Assembly (NCBI GenBank): GCA_025450975.1
Contig: JANWLI010000177.1
Coordinates: 1 to 9,724, forward strand
Direction: 5' to 3'
Source: Candidatus Kapaibacterium sp.
GTDB taxonomy: Bacteria > Bacteroidota > Ignavibacteria > Palsa-1295
Length of the DNA stretch: 9,724 nt
In this document: in pieces, positions 1 through 5,000 of the stretch
How the letters are laid out: every line of letters starts with the position of its first letter
Position numbering within the stretch: the first letter of the stretch is position 1
Position numbers and translations under genes: made by a program
Notes under the pieces: model-generated
Told to the model about the DNA's origin: nothing
What the model saw: only the letters and a program-made list of their open reading frames with translations
Databases searched by the model: none

Positions 1-1041
1 AGCCTTGAGCTTGTCTCCGATGAGGGAAGCGGTCCGCTGGCGCTCATCGCTCGCGATGACAGACTCTTCGATCTTGGTATGAAGGAAGTTGTCGTCATCG
101 ACAGTTCGAATTTCCGGTCGCCGGTGACGATCCCGCGCTTCGATGCCGGCGCTCCGCAGGTGCCGCTCATCTTCCGTGTCCGCGATACGTCGCTGTGCGG
201 TTTCATGAGCTTGCGGCTGACCGACGTTCGCGATAATGTTTCGTACTATACGATCTGCCGGACGAAAGTCGGCGCGACGTGGGTCTATCAACTCGAAGCG
301 GGGCGCGATGTGATCTGCCCGAGCTGCAAGTCGTGGACAGTGCAGTTCATTACAAACCCGGCGCTAACGATATCGAATGTTACGTTCGAGACGCCAGAGT
401 ACCTTAAAGTGCCGGGAATCACTTACGATCATTTCAGGACACAGCTTTCCGGTGGCTTTTCCGGAAGCTTTATTCTGCCGTTTTCAAAGAGCTTCATTAT
501 TAGTGCAGGCCTCGGCTATAGTAACTACTCCGGTGCTGCAGTCGGCTATCGATCGACGTTCGTGCCCGACTCGATCTACTACGGCGATACATCCGGCTCC
601 AGATTCTCGAAGCTTGTCGAAGAGTTCGTTGTCGAGTCTTCGTTCAACTACATCTCGATCGTCCCTGGTATCTATCATTACTTCATACCGGAAAAGCTTT
701 ACCTTTATGCGGGGCTCTACCTTGGCTTTCTCGTCGATGCTTCGTATACGCAGACTAAGGAGATCCTCTATCCTGCGACGATCGACTACAATACAAGTAC
801 AGATCCTGCTCGGCGTAGTACGGGTGCTCGTAAGCTGACGATCGCCGATGGAGATTTTCCGGAGCCTACACCGGTCCTTGTCGCCCTGGAGTTGGCGCCG
901 GGATTCCAGTTCAAGTTGGACAAGCACTTCTCGCTCCTGACAGGCCTATCGCTTAACATGCCGCTTTTCGATGCAGTCAGCGATATTAACTGGCACCTGA
1001 TGAGCTTTGGCGCCAGACTTGGCATCCAGTACCGCTACTAG
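1..1041 (+). CDS. Surface protein with C-terminal outer-membrane beta-barrel (5' partial)
   Basis: The reading frame is open to the left edge of the window, so the gene starts upstream. An in-frame ATG at 79 exists, but 26 codons before it are also open and the text before it does not look like a leader. In-window residues 1 to about 145 look like a beta-rich, possibly Ig-like periplasmic or extracellular region with four Cys. From about residue 147 the pattern becomes alternating amphipathic strands rich in Gly, Tyr and Phe (for example GFSGSFILPF, SFIISAGLGYSNYSG, LYLYAGLYLGFLVDAS), and the protein ends GARLGIQYRY. This resembles the small OMP_b-brl/PorT-like barrels of Bacteroidota, with a terminal aromatic residue as expected for BAM-assembled proteins. 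The specific role is unknown. The gene converges on the glycosyltransferase gene and overlaps it by 4 nt. Confidence 0.75.
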   Translation, partial: SLELVSDEGSGPLALIARDDRLFDLGMKEVVVIDSSNFRSPVTIPRFDAGAPQVPLIFRVRDTSLCGFMSLRLTDVRDNVSYYTICRTKVGATWVYQLEAGRDVICPSCKSWTVQFITNPALTISNVTFETPEYLKVPGITYDHFRTQLSGGFSGSFILPFSKSFIISAGLGYSNYSGAAVGYRSTFVPDSIYYGDTSGSRFSKLVEEFVVESSFNYISIVPGIYHYFIPEKLYLYAGLYLGFLVDASYTQTKEILYPATIDYNTSTDPARRSTGARKLTIADGDFPEPTPVLVALELAPGFQFKLDKHFSLLTGLSLNMPLFDAVSDINWHLMSFGARLGIQYRY

Positions 1042-1688
1042 CTGCTGCGAAACTTCGCAATGCCTTCGATGCCGTCGCGTTCGACTATGGCGCAGAGCGA
1101 ATCCGACTCCGTTCTGTAATACCGGTACGTTGCGTCGTCCATCTTCCTGATCGTCGCGCCATGTTCGATAGCATTCAGGTAGAACTCGTTGTCGTCGCCA
1201 TACACATCCTTGAAGCCGCCGAGCCTGGACCATAGATCGCGGCGAACGAAGAACGTCCCGCCTACGACACAATCCGCAATGTCGATCTTCTTCGACGGAT
1301 CGTTCTTATCGGCGACGAACCGATCGCCAATAACTTCGACGCCGCCATGAAGCAGTTCGATCGACGGCTGTTGTGAAAGAACATCGTACCGTGTCGCAAG
1401 ATGATCCGGAAGATACTCGTCATCGGAATCGAGAAACGTCAGATACTTCCCGGTAGCCATGGAGCAGCCGAGATTCCTGGCACCGGCAAGGCCGCGGTTG
1501 GCGGAGAAGTGATACCTCATTCGCGAATCGCTTGCGACGATGTCGCGGAGTTTGGCAAACGTATCGTCCTTCGAGCCATCATCGATGATGATCAACTCCC
1601 AGTCGGAGAAAGACTGGCGTATCACGCTGTCGATGGCGCGATTGATGAGGCGGGCCCGATTAAATGTCGGAAGGATGATGGAGAACAT
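1038..1688 (-). CDS. Family 2 glycosyltransferase (GT-A fold)
   Basis: This 216-residue protein transfers a sugar from a nucleotide-sugar donor, probably to a surface glycan or lipid; donor and acceptor cannot be read from the sequence. GT2 landmarks occur in order: the N-terminal strand with PTFNR (7-11), DDGS (36-39) for nucleotide binding, NRGLAGARN (64-72), and the metal-binding DxD in FLDSDDE (85-91). GGTFFVRRDLW (143-153) and GGFKDVYGDDNEF (157-169) follow, the acidic pair at 165-166 being the likely catalytic base region. There is no transmembrane segment, so it is probably cytoplasmic or peripheral. At 216 residues it is short for the family but holds the full catalytic core. It lies 50 nt downstream of the thyX-like gene on the same strand and could be co-transcribed with it. 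No convincing Shine-Dalgarno precedes the ATG; the nearest purine run (AAGGGA) is about 20 nt upstream. Confidence 0.9.
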   Translation of the reverse strand: MFSIILPTFNRARLINRAIDSVIRQSFSDWELIIIDDGSKDDTFAKLRDIVASDSRMRYHFSANRGLAGARNLGCSMATGKYLTFLDSDDEYLPDHLATRYDVLSQQPSIELLHGGVEVIGDRFVADKNDPSKKIDIADCVVGGTFFVRRDLWSRLGGFKDVYGDDNEFYLNAIEHGATIRKMDDATYRYYRTESDSLCAIVERDGIEGIAKFRSS

Positions 1689-1738
1689 CGAATTTAAAAT
1701 CGCAATAATCCCTTAAATCTCACAAATCCCAGTTCGCA

Positions 1739-3298
1739 TCAGATAACCCTCTCGTAATCCTTCAGGTCGAGCTTCCAGACCTTCACGCCGCAGTACCTTG
1801 CGCCTTCAGGACATATCGGCCTGACATGGGCCAGATCCCTTAGCCCACATGGCGGCAGCAGATACTGGCCGATCATCGGATGTACCTGACGGATCTGCTC
1901 GGCTTCATCGACCGAAGCCCGCCAGATCTCTTCCTGCGCATTGTAGCAGAGGCGCATAGCATGCTTATGATGCAGCGACAGCAGGTCGGCCGATTCGGTG
2001 AAGCGAATCGTCGTCGCATTCGGCAACAGATATTCGGCAAACTCCTGCTTCACACCCATCTCAAGCAGCTTGGCGTAGCTTTCCCAGGTCCGCTTGATCG
2101 AGGCGTGGTAGCGGTCGGCAGCTTCGCCTTCGGCTTTGATGACGACAAGCGGTGTGATATAATCCGGCGTCGCAGGATCGAGCTGGCGATGCAGGATGGG
2201 CCGCGAGCCGGGCGTCATGCGGTGACGTTGGTCCTGCGAGTCGGCAGCATGAGAGAGCTTCTTGCGAAACGTGTAGTGCACGTTATGCATGGCTCGCGAT
2301 AGCTTTGACTGCGAGGTCAGCACCATCGTCTCGCCGAGGATCGTGTTCTGCGACGGATCGAGAACAAGACGGATAGCCGCTTCGTCGCTCATCGTGTTGA
2401 TCGATAGTCCCAACACTTCCCGGACACTTGCTGCTAAGGTCCGTTCGGCGTACTGCTTGTAGTCGACAAGCATCGCGAAGCGGTCCTGCATCTCGTCGTC
2501 GAACTCGCTGCGGAATGCCTTGACGTCGTGGCCGTTCTGTTCGAAGAACTGCCATTCGGGATACTGCTCGACTTCCAGCGGCTCTTCGAGGATCAGCTTG
2601 TAGTTCGGGTCGACCTTCAGCAGTTCGTCGACCATTGCCGATACTAAGGCGAAGGTTTCGCTTGGCGTATCGATCATCTTTGCGAGGCGCCAGTAGCGCA
2701 GCAGCGTGATGCCGGAAACCGTATGGTAGAGATAGGCCGTCGTCGAGACGGGCAGGACGTAGCGCGCTACTTCCTGAGCCTTCTTCTTGATCTCCTTCTC
2801 GTAGTCGGCGCTATGCTTTCTGCGATGCGGGAAGCGCTCGTAGTAGGCGTCGGCGACTGGCGGCGTCAGCAGATCGATGAGGGCCTTGTAGTCCTCGGTG
2901 ATGCGTTCCATCTCCGATTCGTACAAAGCTTGGGCCTGATCGTTATGAAAATTGGGGACGAGCCACGAGCCGCGTTTGACTTCGACATACCGCTGGCTGA
3001 CCTGCTCGGAGTTGTAGAAGGGATGCGAATGTAAGAAACTCCAGATGCAGTGCCGCGAAACACCTTCGAGAGCAAATTGGAAATGCGCATGCTGCAGCGT
3101 CGTATGATGCCCGGCCTCGTAGATGCTTTGCGCCAGCGGCGCATGCTTTTCGAGCGAGACCTTTTCCGTCTCGATAATGCCTTTCGACGAGTAGCAGGTC
3201 CGGGCCGTCGCAATAGCATTCTTGAACGGCGAGTCGAAAGCGTTAACGAGACGTACGCGTAGCGGAGAGTCGATGAAAGCGGGTTTGTGAGTTGTCAT
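1739..3298 (-). CDS. thyX: Double-domain ThyX-like protein (FAD-dependent thymidylate synthase family)
   Basis: ThyX makes dTMP from dUMP using methylene-tetrahydrofolate and FAD. Standard ThyX is about 220-270 residues; this protein has 519 and looks like two ThyX folds in tandem. Half 1 has RTCYSSKG (34-41 in 520-residue numbering), HHTTLQH (65-71), RHCIW (83-87), then EQVSQRY (99-105) and a YVLPVSTTAY helix (181-190). Half 2 has HAADSQDQRHRMTPGSRP (351-368), EYLLPNATT (423-431), the AQEEIW helix (455-460) that mirrors the ThyX AQ-x-EI segment, and a C-terminal tail with Cys485, Cys497 and Cys504. The RHRx7S signature is intact in neither half: half 1 has RHC with extra residues before ExxSxRY, and half 2 has RHR without the distal Ser. 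Family membership is fairly secure; activity as thymidylate synthase is inferred. The ATG at 3298 is preferred; an in-frame TTG sits directly before it. Confidence 0.8.
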   Translation of the reverse strand: MTTHKPAFIDSPLRVRLVNAFDSPFKNAIATARTCYSSKGIIETEKVSLEKHAPLAQSIYEAGHHTTLQHAHFQFALEGVSRHCIWSFLHSHPFYNSEQVSQRYVEVKRGSWLVPNFHNDQAQALYESEMERITEDYKALIDLLTPPVADAYYERFPHRRKHSADYEKEIKKKAQEVARYVLPVSTTAYLYHTVSGITLLRYWRLAKMIDTPSETFALVSAMVDELLKVDPNYKLILEEPLEVEQYPEWQFFEQNGHDVKAFRSEFDDEMQDRFAMLVDYKQYAERTLAASVREVLGLSINTMSDEAAIRLVLDPSQNTILGETMVLTSQSKLSRAMHNVHYTFRKKLSHAADSQDQRHRMTPGSRPILHRQLDPATPDYITPLVVIKAEGEAADRYHASIKRTWESYAKLLEMGVKQEFAEYLLPNATTIRFTESADLLSLHHKHAMRLCYNAQEEIWRASVDEAEQIRQVHPMIGQYLLPPCGLRDLAHVRPICPEGARYCGVKVWKLDLKDYERVI

Positions 3299-3438
3299 CA
3301 AGATTTTTTGCTGCGGAGTAAACAGCGCGGCGCAGTGGATGGTGCGGGGTGGTGGTGGTCGGGAAGTGCGGGGTAGTCGGTCGTACGGTCGTTCGGTGGT
3401 CGGAAAATGCGTAGCGGCGGCGAGTTACATCCGAGTCT
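3299..3438. other. Divergent promoter region, G-rich and without a gene
   Basis: This is the first part of the 595-bp gap between the divergently transcribed thyX-like and DUF1028 genes. It should hold the thyX promoter, but I cannot identify convincing promoter boxes. The plus strand is strongly G-rich, with GGGGTGGTGGTGGTCGGG at 3346-3363 followed by several GGTCG/GGTGG words. Open frames crossing it show no recognisable protein family and run through the palindromic repeats, so I treat it as non-coding. Confidence 0.5.
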
Positions 3439-3478
3439 GTCGCCCCTCTGGGGCTTGGTGTGTTTGTGTGATCGTTGT

Positions 3479-3525
3479 CCCAGGGCTTACGCCCTGGGCT
3501 GGAGCACTATCGTCCCTGACGGGAC
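3479..3525 (+). repeat. 47-bp two-hairpin repeat unit, copy 1
   Basis: The unit has an 8-bp stem CCCAGGGC/GCCCTGGG with loop TTAC, a 13-nt spacer, and a 5-bp stem GTCCC/GGGAC with loop TGAC. It is about 83% identical (39 of 47 by hand) to the reverse complement of 3600-3646. The differences inside the large stem are compensated on both arms. Confidence 0.85.
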
Positions 3526-3563
3526 TGAAGTGCTTTGGGATCGTCGCCCCTGTGGGACTCACT

Positions 3564-3588
3564 GCATTGGTCCCGAAGGGACCAATGC
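3564..3588. repeat. Perfect 11-bp-stem hairpin between the inverted units
   Basis: GCATTGGTCCC and its exact reverse complement flank a GAA loop. The hairpin contains the same GTCCC/GGGAC core as its neighbours, with a longer stem. It lies close to the symmetry centre (about 3562) of the inverted 47-bp pair, the usual place of the linker in a BIME-like arrangement. Confidence 0.8.
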
Positions 3589-3599
3589 GTTTGCATTTA

Positions 3600-3646
3600 G
3601 TCCCGTCAGGGACGTCAGTGTTCCAGCCCAGCACGTCAGTGCTGGG
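3600..3646 (-). repeat. 47-bp two-hairpin repeat unit, copy 2 (inverted)
   Basis: Read on the minus strand it has the 8-bp stem CCCAGCAC/GTGCTGGG with loop TGAC, a 13-nt spacer CTGGAACACTGAC, then GTCCCTGACGGGAC. The small hairpin is identical to that of copy 1, the spacer matches 10 of 13 bases, and the large stem carries two base-pair changes that keep it fully paired. Confidence 0.85.
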
Positions 3647-3670
3647 AAACAATATAGAAAGAGGATGCGA

Positions 3671-3683
3671 GTCCCGTAGGGAC
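3671..3683. repeat. Solitary GTCCC-GTA-GGGAC hairpin
   Basis: A 5-bp perfect stem with a 3-nt loop, using the same stem as the small hairpins of the 47-bp units but without a large-hairpin partner. It may be a remnant half-unit. Confidence 0.7.
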
Positions 3684-3715
3684 GACAGAGGGAGAATTAC
3701 GAATTGGGGTCTGTC

Positions 3716-3729
3716 GTCGCTTGCGCGAC
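3716..3729. repeat. GTCGC-TTGC-GCGAC hairpin, first copy
   Basis: This 14-bp palindrome is identical to the one at 3783-3796. The two copies flank the large CCCGGGGC hairpin at 3751-3770. Confidence 0.75.
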
Positions 3730-3750
3730 TTGGGCGCGGGCGTTGCTTTT

Positions 3751-3796
3751 CCCGGGGCTGAAGCCCCGGGCTATTGTCGGACGTCGCTTGCGCGAC
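3751..3796 (+). repeat. 46-bp two-hairpin repeat unit, variant type
   Basis: This is the same design as the 47-bp units with a different sequence: an 8-bp stem CCCGGGGC/GCCCCGGG with loop TGAA, a 12-nt spacer beginning CTATTGTCG, then the 5-bp stem GTCGC/GCGAC with loop TTGC. The preserved spacing and the CT following the large stem suggest it is a diverged member of the same family. TTTT precedes the hairpin rather than following it, so it does not fit an intrinsic terminator for either strand. Confidence 0.75.
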
Positions 3797-3822
3797 TACG
3801 GCTACGCGGCTGCCGCATTTTT

Positions 3823-3850
3823 CGTGGCCCGTGGCCCGTATCCCGTAACC
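3823..3850. repeat. Four tandem copies of a 7-bp repeat (CGTNNCC)
   Basis: The units are CGTGGCC, CGTGGCC, CGTATCC and CGTAACC, followed by a further CG. The outer five bases are constant and only the two central bases vary. The tract ends about 45 bp before the start of the DUF1028 gene, so it could lie in that gene's promoter or 5' leader, but nothing in the sequence shows a function. Confidence 0.8.
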
Positions 3851-3884
3851 CGCGCGAATATTCCTTATTTTTGAGGCTCTCGTT

Positions 3885-3890
3885 GGAGGA
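3885..3890 (+). promoter_or_regulatory. Strong Shine-Dalgarno for the DUF1028 gene
   Basis: GGAGGA ends 3 nt before the ATG at 3894, with the GGAGG core 4 nt from it. It is the only strong Shine-Dalgarno I find before a start in this window, and it supports the ATG at 3894, which begins a clear signal peptide. Confidence 0.65.
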
Positions 3891-3893
3891 CAT

Positions 3894-4892
3894 ATGCTTA
3901 ACCGTTTTCTTATCTTCGTTCTTATCTGTGGTGTTAGTTCGCTTCGTGCGCAGGATACGTTTTCGATCGTTGCCGTCGATACGGTGACGGGGGAGATCGG
4001 CAGCGCGGGGGCTACGTGTCTTGCGCGGAGTGCGGGGAATCCGGTTGGCGCGCTGATCATCAGTGGCATTTTCCCGGGAGTTGGCGCTGTGCATACGCAG
4101 GCTGCGTGGCGGCCGCAGAATCAGAATTCGGCGCATGACCTATTTCTCGAGGGTGAGCTGTCGCCGCAGCAGATCCTTGATTCGATGAAGACCCTTGATA
4201 TTGACGGCACGCCGGAGGTCAGGCAGTATGGGATCGTCGATTTCCGTGACGGTCATCCGCGGAGCGCCGGGTTTACCGGGCAGGATTGTATGGATTATAA
4301 AAATCATATCGTCGGTCGCAACTATGCGATCCAGGGAAATATCCTGCTCGGCCAGCAGATCCTCGACTCGATGGAAGCGCGCTTCCTGCGCGCCGATGGG
4401 ACGCTCGCCGACAAGCTGATGGCTGCGATGCAGGGAGCGAATGTGCCGGGCGCGGATACGCGGTGTCTCGATAGCGGGAAGTCGTCGGCATCGTCCTTCC
4501 TCCGCATTGCGAAACCGACAGATGAGATCAGCGAGTTATTCTTAGATCTGATCGTGACAAAGTCGGCGGCGGGGGTCGATCCGATCGATTCGCTGCAGAG
4601 CCTCTACGATGCGTGGAAGGGAGGCTCGTCGGTTGGTGCGCAGTATACGAATGCTGCGTTCGTGTTGTATTTCGATAGTGGAGAGCTTGTTTGTGAATCC
4701 AGGTCGGGGGAAGAACATGGTAAGCTTACGATCGAGCTTTTCGATGTGGGGGGAAGAGTGTTGTTTAGCAAAGATGTTTTCGGGAATATCTTTAGACTTT
4801 CGTTGCCGAAGGACCTGAGCAAGAAAATGTGCTTTGTCCGCATCGTCGATGGCGGAGAAACTCTGCACGTTGCGAAGGTAATGGTACAATAA
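3894..4892 (+). CDS. Secreted DUF1028 protein with probable type IX secretion C-terminal domain
   Basis: The 332-residue protein begins with a signal peptide: Lys/Arg, a hydrophobic core FLIFVLICGV, and a likely cut after SLRAQ at residue 20. The DUF1028 domain follows (about 21-225), with FSIVAVDTVTGEIGSAGA at its start, the GVGAVHTQAAW segment (62-72), RQYGIVDF (110-117), and the AIQGNILLG stretch (145-153). DUF1028 has an Ntn-hydrolase-like fold; its substrate is unknown to me. After a linker with a peptidoglycan-binding-like length but no recognised motif, residues 277-332 resemble a type A sorting domain of the type IX system: LTIELFDVGGRVL, FVRIVDGG, and a final VAKVMVQ. The tail lacks the usual Pro-Asn-Pro start, so this assignment is probable only. 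If right, the protein passes the inner membrane by Sec and is exported to the cell surface or medium. Repeats flank the gene on both sides. Confidence 0.88.
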   Translation: MLNRFLIFVLICGVSSLRAQDTFSIVAVDTVTGEIGSAGATCLARSAGNPVGALIISGIFPGVGAVHTQAAWRPQNQNSAHDLFLEGELSPQQILDSMKTLDIDGTPEVRQYGIVDFRDGHPRSAGFTGQDCMDYKNHIVGRNYAIQGNILLGQQILDSMEARFLRADGTLADKLMAAMQGANVPGADTRCLDSGKSSASSFLRIAKPTDEISELFLDLIVTKSAAGVDPIDSLQSLYDAWKGGSSVGAQYTNAAFVLYFDSGELVCESRSGEEHGKLTIELFDVGGRVLFSKDVFGNIFRLSLPKDLSKKMCFVRIVDGGETLHVAKVMVQ

Positions 4893-4893
4893 A

Positions 4894-4990
4894 CTCTGCG
4901 GATTTCTCTGCGTCCTCAGCGCCTCTGCGGTTCGCTCCCCGGGGGATTAACCGCAGAGACGCAGTGGACGCAGAGGTAAATGCCGCAGAG
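4894..4990. repeat. Long imperfect inverted repeat of CTCTGCG/CGCAGAG words
   Basis: The main arms are 27 bp each, at 4906-4932 and 4949-4975, and match at 24 of 27 positions. They enclose a 16-nt loop that contains CCCCGGGG. A second pair of 8-bp arms, CTCTGCGG at 4894-4901 and CCGCAGAG at 4983-4990, extends the symmetry. The word CTCTGCG[G/T] or its complement recurs about six times. The element begins 1 nt after the DUF1028 stop codon and ends about 10 nt before the preferred ygfZ start. A very similar CTCTGCG-rich dispersed element is familiar to me from intergenic regions of several phyla, but I cannot check copy number. It has no trailing T-tract. Confidence 0.85.
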
Positions 4991-5000
4991 AAGCTGCCGA

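Larger units (their letters stand above)
3439..3796. repeat. Cluster of about eleven short palindromes (REP/BIME-like)
   Basis: Stem-loops follow one another across about 360 bp. Small stems of the GTCCC/GGGAC type lie at 3512-3525, 3600-3613 and 3671-3683. GTCGC/GCGAC stems lie at 3716-3729 and 3783-3796. A GCCCC/GGGGC stem lies at 3442-3454, with a degraded relative near 3546-3558. Eight-bp stems lie at 3479-3498, 3627-3646 and 3751-3770, and an 11-bp stem at 3564-3588. Loops are mostly 3-4 nt. The stems differ in sequence but keep pairing, and several are arranged as two-hairpin units, which recalls the REP/BIME elements of other bacteria. None is followed by a T-tract on either strand, so they are not ordinary terminators. 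Whether these are a mobile repeat family or regulatory hairpins cannot be told from one window. Confidence 0.85.

Noticed and set aside
3751..3770. Possible intrinsic terminator (strong CCCGGGGC hairpin)
   Set aside because: The T-run precedes the hairpin on the plus strand and becomes an A-run after it on the minus strand. The region is also upstream of both divergent genes, so there is no transcript to end here.
3439..3796. Possible CRISPR array
   Set aside because: The repeated items are short palindromes of differing sequence and orientation at irregular distances, with no constant direct repeat, no uniform spacers and no cas genes nearby.
3339..4069. Open frames across the repeat region on both strands (for example plus 3339-3761 and minus 3425-4069)
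   Set aside because: They run through the palindromes, give low-complexity products with no recognisable family, and the minus one overlaps the well-supported DUF1028 signal peptide and domain.
4906..4975. Inverted repeat as terminator of the DUF1028 gene
   Set aside because: It could fold into a long hairpin, but no T-tract follows on either strand and its sequence matches a dispersed-repeat style. I list it as a repeat only.
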